From contig JAUGWO010000210.1 of NCBI GenBank assembly GCA_049724395.1, positions 1 to 35,759 of the forward strand: a stretch of 35,759 nt of DNA. The letters run 5' to 3'. The notes beneath the pieces were generated by a model that ran no database searches, was not told where the DNA came from, and saw nothing but the letters and a program-made list of their open reading frames with translations. How positions within the stretch are numbered: position 1 is the first letter of the stretch; each line of letters opens with the position of its first letter. A program made the position numbers and the translations under genes. The stretch comes from Spongospora subterranea f. sp. subterranea (taxonomy: Eukaryota > Endomyxa: Phytomyxea > Phytomyxea > Plasmodiophorida). Below, in pieces: positions 23,001 through 32,063 of the stretch.

Positions 23001-24868
23001 CAGTCGGAAATCCCTCTGAGACGATTACGGCGATCTGAGCGTCTATTGAAACCCAGATCTTTCTATACTGCAAATCATTCTACAGCCGTTGATGCTATTC
23101 CAAAGGAATTTCTTGGTGTTTCAGCATCAACTATACCTATTCCTGCGTCTTTATCAGAAGCTTTGTGCTCCCCAAATGCTAATTACTGGAGGAAAGCAGC
23201 AGAAAAGGAGTTCAGTACACTTCAGCGATGTAATACTTGGACTCTCACTGACAAGCCTAAAAATCGAAAATCAATCGGCTGCCGCTGGGTATTTGCAGTC
23301 AAGTCTGACCCAAATGGGCATTTAGAAAAGTTTAAGGCTCGCCTAGTCGTCCGTGGTTTCTCTCAACGTATTGGTTTAGATTTTGATGAAACATTTTCTC
23401 CTGTTGCTCACGCGGAATCGCAACGTTTGCTTTTAGCTCTTACTGTACAGAACGGATTGAAACTTAGACAGGCAGACGTTGTTAGTGCTTTCTTAAATGG
23501 CGACATCGACACCGAGATTTTTATGGATCAACCTGAGGGATTTATAAGCGCGTCAATCGTATCACCGTGCTTGCAAATTACAGAAAGGGCTATATGGACT
23601 CAAACAGGCCGGACACATCTGGAATAAGAAACTGAACAGTTTCTTGATAGAGACCCTAAACTTCTCAAGATGCAGATCGGATCCTTGTTTCTATTTCAAT
23701 CATTCCAATTCTGGGAAAGTTGTTCTACTAGCACTTCACGTTGACGATATGATCTTTGCCCACAATGACGACCATCTTATGGAAACCATTATGAGCAAAC
23801 TTAATGCTGAATTCGGTATTACTGACCTTGGAAAACCACAAAAAGTACTCGGAATTCGTGTTAATTATGACGAAAATTCAAGGACAATAACTATCGACCA
23901 ACGGTCTTATATAGATGAGCTGTTGAAAGAGTTCAATATGGAACATTGCAAGCCTGTTGATACGCCTCATCAACCTGGACTATATCTATCTGCTAACATG
24001 TGTCCATCAAATGATAGCGAAAAAGAGGAGATGAAAACTGTGCCTTACTGTAAATTAGTTGGCTCATTGAATTTCATCGCAACACGTACAAGGCCGGATA
24101 TCACTTATCCAGTCAACGCCTTATGCCAGTTCATGTCCAACCCAGGACGCGAACACTGGACAGCAGCTAAGAGAGTGCTACGCTATTTGACATCAACATC
24201 ATCATTAGGGTTAAAATTCTCATTCGACAGTAGTAGTCCTGTTACTTACAGTGACAGTGATTTTGCCGGAGATCCTGATCAACGGCGTTCGACATCTGGA
24301 ATCGTTTCAATATTTGCCGGTGCACCTGTTATTTGGAGAAGCCAGCGTCAGAAAACCACTGCCACGTCGTCACTGGAAGCAGAATATATGGCGCTCGACT
24401 TAGCTGCTCGGGAAACGAAATGGTTAAAACAATTCTTAGTGGAATTGGATCAACACAAGCAGACAGTGCCGATAACAATCAAGGGCGATAACCAGGACTG
24501 TCTAAGTGTCGCAAATAATGACAGAACCGAAAGACGTACGAAACACATAGACGTTCAATATCATGCTACCCGAGACAAACTGAATGATGGAACGATATCG
24601 TTGGAGTATTGTTCTACTGATCGAATGGTGGCGGATTCCCTGACCAAACCGATCTGCAAAACTAAATTCGAGTGGTGCCGTACTCGAATGGGACTCGTTG
24701 ATTGCATTTGATTACCGGGAGTCATCGGTTTGAGGGGGTGTGTTAAAACTGCAACCCGATTTCTTCCGGACTTCTATTTATGTTACAGATATTGTTCTAT
24801 CTTCAGTCACACCCAATTTTAATAAATCACTTCCCTTCCGTATCTGTCGTCTCAACTGCGTACTTTTA
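20078..24868 (+). mobile_element. Copia fossil with both LTRs
   Basis: The LTRs of about 127 bp at 20078-20204 and 24741-24868 both start TGTTAAAACTGCAACCCG and differ at only about three positions, so insertion was fairly recent. A polypurine tract (GAGGGGGTG) precedes the 3' LTR. Parts in Copia order are Gag (from 20224), protease with WLLDSGCNRHICND (about 21630), GAG-pre-integrase HERLKHANY (about 22035), integrase (about 22220-22800), reverse transcriptase (about 23220-23900; LHVDDMIFAHND) and RNase H (YSDSDFAGDPDQRRSTSG, LEAEYMALDLAARE), ending about 24711. A GC-rich foldback element lies inside gag. The coding region is broken, with several breaks besides that insertion. A TSD is not clear. 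Confidence 0.93.
20399..20979. mobile_element. GC-rich foldback insertion inside the Copia gag
   Basis: Three related arms start or end with GAGCCATTAGCGGCC: 20399-20500 (plus), 20694-20821 (inverted), and 20854-20979 (plus). Arms 2 and 3 form an inverted repeat of about 126 bp with a 32-bp gap. Arms 1 and 2 enclose about 200 bp of very GC-rich unique sequence. The flank TTCCAGCxTTC...CATAAAC occurs before arm 1 (20375) and before arm 3 (20830), so a unit of about 455 bp was partly tandemly copied. No coding capacity is seen. Its high GC contrasts with the AT-rich host element. It could be a MITE with long inverted ends, but the superfamily is unknown. Confidence 0.85.
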
Positions 24869-26573
24869 AGATTGTGTTCTCATGGGAGTTCGTTACCGTA
24901 TTGTGTTCTCATGGGAGTTCGTTACCGTATTGTGTTCTCATGGTAGTTCGTTACCGTATTGTGATCTCATGGTAGTTCGTTACCGTATTGTGATCTCATG
25001 GTAGTTCGTTACCGTATTGTGTTCTCATGGTAGTTCGTTACCGTATTGTGATCTCATGGTAGTTCGTTACCGTATTGTGTTCTCATGGTAGTTCGTTACC
25101 GTATTGTATTCTCATGGTAGTTCGTTACCGTATTGTGATCTCATGGTAGTTCGTTACCGTACTGTGTTCTCATGGTAGTTCGTTACCGTATTGTGTTCTC
25201 ATGGAAGTTCGTTACCGTATTGTGTTCTCATGGTAGTTCGTTACCGTATTGTGATCTCATGGTAGTTCGTTACCGTATTGTGTTCTCATGGTAGTTCGTT
25301 ACCGTATTGTGTTCTCATGGTAGTTCGTTACCGTATTGTGATCTCATGGTAGTTCGTTACCGTATTGTGATCTCATGGTAGTTCGTTACCGTATTGTGTT
25401 CTCATGGTAGTTCGTTACCGTATTGTGATCTCATGGTAGTTCGTTACCGTATTGTGTTCTCATGGTAGTTCGTTACCGTATTGTGTTCTCATGGTAGTTC
25501 GTTACCGTATTGTGATCTCATGGTAGTTCGTTACCGTATTGTGTTCTCATGGTAGTTCGTTACCGTATTGTGTTCTCATGGTAGTTCGTTACCGTATTGT
25601 GTTCTCATGGTAGTTCGTTACCGTATTGTGATCTCATGGTAGTTCGTTACCGTATTGTGTTCTCATGGTAGTTCGTTACCGTATTGTGATCTCATGGTAG
25701 TTCGTTACCGTATTGTGTTCTCATGGTAGTTCGTTACCGTATTGTGTTCTCATGGTAGTTCGTTACCGTATTGTGTTCTCATGGTAGTTCGTTACCGTAT
25801 TGTGATCTCATGGTAGTTCGTTACCGTATTGTGTTCTCATGGTAGTTCGTTACCGTATTGTGTTCTCATGGTAGTTCGTTACCGTATTGTGATCTCATGG
25901 TAGTTCGTTACCGTATTGTGTTCTCATGGTAGTTCGTTACCGTATTGTGTTCTCATGGTAGTTCGTTACCGTATTGTGATCTCATGGTAGTTCGTTACCG
26001 TATTGTGTTCTCATGGTAGTTCGTTACCGTATTGTGTTCTCATGGTAGTTCGTTACCGTATTGTGATCTCATGGTAGTTCGTTACCGTATTGTGTTCTCA
26101 TGGTAGTTCGTTACCGTATTGTGTTCTCATGGTAGTTCGTTACCGTATTGTGTTCTCATGGTAGTTCGTTACCGTATTGTGTTCTCATGGTAGTTCGTTA
26201 CCGTATTGTGATCTCATGGTAGTTCGTTACCGTATTGTGTTCTCATGGTAGTTCGTTACCGTATTGTGATCTCATGGTAGTTCGTTACCGTATTGTGTTC
26301 TCATGGTAGTTCGTTACCGTATTGTGTTCTCATGGTAGTTCGTTACCGTATTGTGATCTCATGGTAGTTCGTTACCGTATTGTGATCTCATGGTGGTTCG
26401 TTACCGTATTGTGATCTCATGGTGGTTCGTTACCGTATTGTGTTCTCATGGTAGTTCGTTACCGTATTGTGATCTCATGGTGGTTCGTTACCGTATTGTG
26501 ATCTCATGGTGGTTCGTTACCGTATTGTGTTCTCATGGTAGTTCGTTACCGTATTGTGATCTCATGGTAGTTC
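24869..26573 (+). repeat. 29-bp minisatellite, about 59 copies
   Basis: The unit is ATTGTGWTCTCATGGTAG plus TTCGTTACCGT, 29 bp long, in 58 full copies and a partial one. Variation is confined to few sites: W is T or A (roughly 36 T, 23 A). The first two units have GGGAG, and four near the right end have GGTGG in place of GGTAG. The array directly abuts the Copia 3' LTR at the left and an IMP dehydrogenase exon at the right. Three units equal 87 bp or 29 codons, so open frames through the array are repeat artefacts. Confidence 0.98.
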
Positions 26574-26989
26574 GTGATCACGTGTTCCAATCGCTGCACC
26601 GACTAATAACGACAGGTCGGCCGATTTCGAGGCGAATGGGAAATCGCGGTTTTTCTGGAGATCGGTTCGGGACATGAGCGCCGTCAACTCGTACCTGAAT
26701 AGACCAATTGAGGACCGAACCCCATGGGCAATCGCGAACGAAAATGGCCCATCATTACTTGTCGTTGACGACCGGCAGTTTAGCGAGTTTACAGTCCTGT
26801 TATGATTGGGAATTTAGGGAGGAGGAGGATTCGGGGACAACAGACGGCGGGAGGAATTGACCTTCAGCGCCTGATTAGCCTGTTCGAGCGACATATCATC
26901 GGTGGCCACGACCAGTTTCGTGGTCATCACTGAGGACAGAGACTGATAACGATCTTCCAGGAAATCGATATCGCGACTCGTCACGATCC
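26574..26989 (-). pseudogene. IMP dehydrogenase, CBS-domain exons only
   Basis: Three minus-strand exons (26989-26862, 26796-26759, 26694 to about 26574), with GT...AG introns of 65 and 64 nt, join in frame. They encode GIVTSRDIDFLED..., [68 protein letters not shown]. This matches eukaryotic IMPDH from the second CBS motif to the AAIGTR segment that begins the return to the catalytic barrel. IMPDH oxidises IMP to XMP, the committed step of GTP synthesis. Exons for the N-terminus and the catalytic cysteine loop are not in the window: a LINE copy lies just upstream and the minisatellite starts within or right after the last exon. Either very long introns hold these repeats, or this is a stranded fragment. 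The exon sequence itself shows no decay. Confidence 0.85.
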
Positions 26990-27014
26990 CTAATATCACA
27001 ATAGTCGTGTTCAA

Positions 27015-27456
27015 TATATAAATATCGACGGGATGGCGAGGAGAATAACCTCGTTAAAATAAATGGGTCTGACCACATGGCTCAGGTGAATGTGGGAGGG
27101 TGAGCTGCTTGCAGTAAACTCGAAAAATAGAGGAGAAACCCTCTTAAAAACTCCCAGAGGAGAAAACCTCTTTAAAACAATCAGCTGGCTTGCGATGAAA
27201 GGCGACATGTCCTGCAGCAATGGTGTTCCGTAAGGAATTTCCCCTGTGTCCCAATGGGTTTCGGGGTTTTAGTGAGTCGGGTCACCCCAACCCACACTAC
27301 CATTGTAGAGCAGAATGCTGAGCAACATATAGCGAAGGTTCTTATCACAAACGCAGGAGTTTGTGCCTAGATGGCGAGCAATCATCATCTGGCCCTAGAG
27401 TAGATATGGGTACTACAGACCTAACACAAATGTGTTGAACTCAATCACAAAAAAAA
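27015..27456 (+). mobile_element. LINE 3' end (5'-truncated copy)
   Basis: The segment ends AACTCAATCAC plus A-tail at 27447-27456, exactly like the LINE tail at the right edge read on the other strand. Shared blocks include GGTGTTCC then TAGGGAATT or AAGGAATTT, CCCACACTACC, and AATGCTGA with GCGAAGGT. It contains three small hairpins of the form GAGGAG-A-rich-CCTC (27038, 27130, 27157). Only 3' untranslated sequence is present, which is usual for a 5'-truncated non-LTR insertion. It lies between the IMPDH exon and mariner-like copy A, whose transposase it interrupts. Confidence 0.85.
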
Positions 27457-29630
27457 AATCACTAGATCGCGAAAAGAATATGTGCAATTCTTCCTGGTGG
27501 AACTTTTGCATGTCGCCCAGAACATTTTTATGAAATTCATCTCGCAGTGAAACTTCGGATAATTGTCGATGATTCCACCAATTTGTTCCACGATTTCCAC
27601 TAATTACTCCCGCTGCTCTTGGAAATCGGGTGTACGCCTTGATCATCCTGCATGGGCTGAGTCAATGTTTGGCATTCCTGGATGGACCATCCATTTCGCT
27701 GAGACCTAATGTTCTTTCCGCCATCTTTTACTGTTAGGACCTTTGCGTTGAGTGCATCGGATGGCAGGGCATGATGGTTCTGCGAGTTATCAAACAAGAA
27801 CAAAGTGTGACAATTCGGATGTAGAATCCTGAAAATTGGCAAAACTTTATCGCCCAGCTGGTTTGCTAGATTAGCATTCGTCCAGTATCCATCTGAGTTT
27901 TTACTGGGCTTTACTGATTGCCACTGATTCAATAAGAACGCCAGGGTTCTGAGCTTGCTGTTCGTCATCAAGTTTTAGGGGCCCATGACACTCGCACAAA
28001 AATTCTGACACCATTACACTCCTCCCTTCTCCCTTGGGCCGTAATGGCATATGGTTATCATCAATCCATATAGTTTTTTTCCCGTCGTAAGAGCTGAAGC
28101 ATGATTCATCATGTGTTAATAAAATTAATTTTTTCTCCCCCGGTGCAAGCGTTGGCTCCACAATATTCATCAGCTCGTCTCCTTCAAATTTTGCCATCCT
28201 TCGATCGTAGACGTCCATTCGAGATAAAAACGACTCTCTATATATGACGACATCTTCCCTTTCATGGCCGTCATTATACAGACCTTTCTTATATCCTCCA
28301 AAACGCAAACCCAGCGTGTTCAACCACCGTGTTGCCGTTCTTTCTGAGATCGTGACAGGATTACCCATTTTCAAACGGACGTGCAATTCAGCTTTCACCC
28401 ATTGCGAGAATGATAATCCCGATACAGCGTCGTTCCGCTGCGATCGTAGCCATATCATGCATTCCTTGGCGACATCTTCGTCATTCACAAGTGATTTGAC
28501 CTTGATAAAACAACCTTGGCGGTGACATGGTAGCTTTTGGTGACGAAGGAAAAAACTCGCCCATCGCCTGATCTTTCGCGAATATGAATCAGCATTGTTG
28601 TTTGGAAAAAACTGAGATGCAACTTGTTTCGAAGCTTGCATCATCGTAATAGAGTTCTGACGCAAAGTAAGATATTGCTTAATTGCATGATATCGAAGAT
28701 AATCATATTTGGAAATGTCCTTCAAGCTTTTTTCGATGGTTTGGGAGCAGTTGAAGGCTGTAAGATCTTCAAGAAGTTTTAGGGCACTGTGTCCGGAGAC
28801 ATCTTTCCCATTTTCTGACTCAGAATCGGACGATAATCCATCGCAAACCGACTGCCCATTAGTGGTTTGTCGAACGCATGAACTAAAATACTCCAGAATC
28901 TTGTGATTATTTGATGACGAGTCGATTTTCGCTTGGTTGGCTTTTTTTCTTCTCCACAACGTAGTCGTGCTATTCTTAGAGTAACTGTTACGAAGATGTG
29001 ATCCAGCTCCAGGGATCCATTTCAAAAACGAGGTCGTTGATGAATCAATTTCTTTGTCAGTCAAGACCTCATCATTCGAAAAGTAAAAATCATCACCTTG
29101 ACTATCGCTATGATCAGCATCAGGTTCAGGTTCTTCGGCCAACGACTTCAATTTTTTGCATTCTCTCGCGTGGTGTAATTGCATTGAGCGTTTAGTTTTA
29201 CGAGCCATTGAAATTGAGGACTGAGAATTGAATTGGTTTCGATCCGTTAGCAGGGTCGTCGTGAAAATCACAAGAAAAACTTTGTTTTTTCAAGGGGGTG
29301 ACCTGGGTCTAGTTTTGTTTACGCACTAACAAAACTGCGTGCGCAGTAACAATGTGCGCGCGCAAAAAAACCTAATATGCGTACGCAAAAATTGAGGTGT
29401 TTCGTTTTCGCCCATACAAAATTCAATTTCCTTGCCCACCATACAAACGGGAAATTCTATTTCACAGTCAATATTTGACTTAGAAAAAATCTAACTCTGT
29501 CAGAATGTTGATCTCGCCGAGATCTAACCAATAACAGCGAGTGTTGAAACAAAAACCACATAATCGTTCCTCTGAAACAAATTCCCGTGGGTCCCATACA
29601 AAGTGTGTCAGGTTAAGCTGTCCGGTACTG
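27457..29630 (-). mobile_element. Mariner-like copy A, disabled
   Basis: The 5' terminus at 29630 reads inward CAGTACCGGACAGCTTAACC and is preceded by TA. It matches copy B (CAGTACGGGACACCTTAACT). The transposase starts at 29208 (MARKTKRS) and is collinear with copy B. LLTHDESCF (D1) and LFDNSQNH (D2) are intact. The coding region is dead: there is a frame change at about 27905-27935, a deletion of about 40 codons at about 27640, a stop at about 27600, and the catalytic block reads MNFIKMFW, with Lys where Glu is required. The 3' part and the second terminal repeat are missing where the LINE tail begins. Confidence 0.88.
27901..29208 (-). pseudogene. Transposase of mariner-like copy A
   Basis: This is the longest open part of the transposase of copy A (about 436 codons). 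It has a basic start (MARKTKRS), an acidic stretch (DADHSDSQGDD), the conserved LKWIPGAGSHLR block, a helix-turn-helix-rich middle (SERTATRWLNTLGLRF), then LLTHDESCFSSYDGKKTIW with the first catalytic Asp, and GEGRSVMVSEFLCECHGP. It is similar to copy B throughout, yet diverged enough that the two were not a recent duplication. The remaining catalytic part lies in other frames down to about 27457. Confidence 0.85.
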
Positions 29631-29687
29631 TACTCATCTAATGAAATATATCCGTGGTTCCCAGCGGGGTATGTCGTTCTCCGCATA

Positions 29688-31026
29688 ATGATGACAGACG
29701 GTGCATATTGGGAGCAATTTAGGAATTTATCATCTTCCAGCGATAGTGATGATTTTCTTTTGATGTCCTTGATGGAGGAAGATGAGATGGAAGAAAGCTC
29801 TTTTCAACGGCATCCAATCAGCAGAGGTGGGTCATGCCCTGGCCGAGCACCGAATGTTGATCGTCGACGTCGTTTATATGCTCAACTACTCTATGAAGAC
29901 TATTGGGGATCTACTCCCGTATACGATGAAACGCATTTCCGACGAACCTTTCGGATGCCTAAAGAATTATTTGACCAGATTCTGCAGCGAGTCACGTCGC
30001 ATGACAGATATTTCGTCCAAAAGCGTGACGCATGCAAGGTACATTCCAACATTTCAAGGGATCGAAGCTTTAGTTTGCTAGGTCCTAGGTTTTACACCTT
30101 TGCAGAAGGTGGTTTGTGCTCTGCGAATGTTAACTTCAGGAGCTTCTGCACACGAGCTAGACGACAAATTTCGTCTTGGGGAGTCAACTTGCCTAGAATC
30201 GCTTCAGCGATTTTGCCAAGCTTTGATTGAGCTGTATGCCGACGAAGCATTACGCTCTCCCAACGTCAACGATTTACATCGACTTTTAGACGAGGGCAAT
30301 GCAGCTGGTTGGCCTGGATGCATCGGCTCGATCGATTGCATGCACGTTAGATGGAAAAATTGTCCTTCCGCGTGGGCTTGTATGTTTACCGGGAAAGAAG
30401 GAACCCCTACCGTTGTACTTGAATCTGTAGCCGATCACTCAGGCCGTATATGGCATTTCTTCTTTGGATGTCCTGGTTCTCTGAATGATCTGAATGTCCT
30501 TGATCGATCTCATTTGCTTCACGATGTTATTAACGGGTCAAAGCACTCTGTCCGCTATGAAATCAATGGTCACACATACACGCTGCCATATTGGTTAGCA
30601 GACGGCATATACCCCAAGCACCAATGCTTTGTTAAAACAATCAGTCACCCATCATCTCGCATGCAGCAACTTTTTGCGAAAAAGCAGGAAGAGAAACGAA
30701 AAGACGTCGAACGCGCTTTCGGCATGCTACAGGCCCGGTTTCACATTTTGACGGTCCCCTGCAGGCTCTGGAGTCGAGATGCTATGTGCGATGTTGTCAG
30801 AGCCACCGCGATACTTCACAATATGATAATTGATCATGAAAAACAAACGGGCGTCGACTCTAGTTATATCAATGACATGGACTATGCACCTGAGCATCCC
30901 TTCGAGATTATTGTTCCTCAGGCGAACGCCCCATATTCTGAAGCCGTACGATATGTTAATCTGACTAGAATACAAAATGCCGATATGCATGCACAGCTTC
31001 AGATTGATCTTATGCATCATATATGA
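29688..31026 (+). CDS. PIF/Harbinger transposase (DDE_4-type)
   Basis: Two exons, 29688-30038 and 30082-31026, with a 43-nt intron (GTACAT...GCTAG), give 431 residues. The splice restores YFVQKRDACK-VLGFTPLQKVV, matching the usual family block before CALRML. The acidic catalytic triad is visible: D202 in GSIDCMHVRW, D253 in SLNDLNVLDRS, and E327 in DVERAFGMLQARF, followed by RATAILHNMIIDHE. The product cuts and pastes the element, acting with the SANT-like partner, which in this family aids nuclear entry and end recognition. All catalytic residues are present and the frame is open, so the gene appears functional. The first Met of MMTDGAYW was chosen as the start because it follows stop-dense sequence and yields the usual acidic N-terminus. 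Confidence 0.93.
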
Positions 31027-31059
31027 GGTGTGACAGGACACGAATTATAAATCAATTTA

Positions 31060-31989
31060 TTAAAAGTCAGCAATTTCGGTGTCATGCTCAGGATCGTGTT
31101 CGTTTTCCTCTTCAGCAGCGGACTGTAGCAAACGTAACTCTTGTTGCTTTTTTGACAGTTCAATTCGAGCTTCAATAATTGCCTGCTGCTGCTTTATCAT
31201 GCGAAATTCCAACGCCTGTGGTGAAGGTTCGCTATCAGCTGCAAACAGTTGCATCATAAAACGATCTTTGGCAACCGCACTTCGTAGCTCGTTGCTTGTT
31301 GCCAATCGATCCCAGATCTTCGATCGTTCTTCGGGGCATACAGGAGTAATGCTCTGTGAGATGGGAGTTAGTTTTGCTTTTTTAGCTTTTTTTTTTCCAA
31401 TTTCAGGTCGGGCAGCCATTGACAAATCCCCTTCAGAAGACGTAGTTCCAGCAGGTTCATCACACTTGTCTAAGAGAAGGGCGCGCGCCATTTCTTTTGT
31501 GAGTACAGACGGGTCTATAGCAAATTTGGGTAAACGTTTCACCTCCAACCATGACAGATCGCCTTGGAAGGCTTTACCAGCTTCCCCCGAGAAATATTTT
31601 TTGGCTAGGATTACATAGTCCTCCATGTTCCATCCGGAATGATATTCAGAAAGAGCCTTATTGAGGCAGCCAGAAAACTTGAGAAGTGACTTCTGAATTG
31701 AGTTCAACCAACGATTGCGAATACTTTCCCAAGATCGCTCCTGTACGAAGTCGCTGGTTTCTTTGATACCAGCATTGAAGGCGACGCCGATTTTCTTGTA
31801 AAAAACATCGCTGTCCTGATCGGTACCAATTGCCGCATCGCAAGTCACCTCAGCGTACGCTTTCGTGATCCACACGTCTTCTGCCTGACTAAAATTCTTG
31901 ATGCCAGAAGACTTGCCGCGACGACCTGGCGTTGAACCCATGTCTTTAAATCCGCACCAGATCTGTTGCGCATTTAATGTTTTCATCAT
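31060..31989 (-). CDS. Harbinger Myb/SANT-like accessory protein
   Basis: The 309-residue protein, from MMKTLNAQQIW, has a Trp-rich trihelix or NAM-associated type domain: FSQAEDVWITKAYAEV (about 40-55), YKKIGVAFNAGI, RSWESIRNRWLNSIQKSL, and LNKALSEYHSGWNMEDYVILAKKYF. A basic stretch (GKKKAKKAKL) that may act as a nuclear signal follows, then a charged coiled coil (about 255-300; IKQQQAIIEARIELSKKQQEL). This is the second protein of PIF/Harbinger elements, a DNA-binding partner that brings the transposase to the ends. It is convergent with the transposase gene, with stop codons only 33 bp apart. Upstream in-frame Met codons exist to 32076 but would extend toward the element end, so the shorter start is preferred. 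Confidence 0.87.
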   Translation of the reverse strand: MMKTLNAQQIWCGFKDMGSTPGRRGKSSGIKNFSQAEDVWITKAYAEVTCDAAIGTDQDSDVFYKKIGVAFNAGIKETSDFVQERSWESIRNRWLNSIQKSLLKFSGCLNKALSEYHSGWNMEDYVILAKKYFSGEAGKAFQGDLSWLEVKRLPKFAIDPSVLTKEMARALLLDKCDEPAGTTSSEGDLSMAARPEIGKKKAKKAKLTPISQSITPVCPEERSKIWDRLATSNELRSAVAKDRFMMQLFAADSEPSPQALEFRMIKQQQAIIEARIELSKKQQELRLLQSAAEEENEHDPEHDTEIADF

Positions 31990-32063
31990 ATGTATTACCT
32001 TTATATGTAAATATAATGACTCTCCGGTGGGGATACGAATCATTAGAATTTTCATCAGATGTA

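Larger units (their letters stand above)
29633..32061 (+). mobile_element. PIF/Harbinger DNA transposon
   Basis: Two convergent genes, a DDE transposase (29688-31026, +) and a Myb/SANT-like protein (31060-31989, -), are the standard pair of PIF/Harbinger elements. The element fills the interval between the TA dinucleotides that end mariner-like copies A and B. Next to them, CATCTAATGAAA (29634) and the reverse complement CATCTGATGAAAA (32060) are inverted and may be part of its terminal repeats. The true outer ends, normally bordered by a TWA duplication, cannot be fixed. A GAGCATCTCCACCGCGG end (minus, about 34640-34657) next to TTA, beyond copy B, resembles known Harbinger termini and may be the real right end. 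Confidence 0.85.

Noticed and set aside
24869-26573. CRISPR-like array
   Set aside because: Units are contiguous with no unique spacers, and the context is clearly eukaryotic. It is a minisatellite.
26390-26677. Open frame of 95 codons through the minisatellite
   Set aside because: It exists only because four units carry TGG in place of TAG. The peptide is a translation of the 29-bp repeat and runs antisense to the IMPDH exons.
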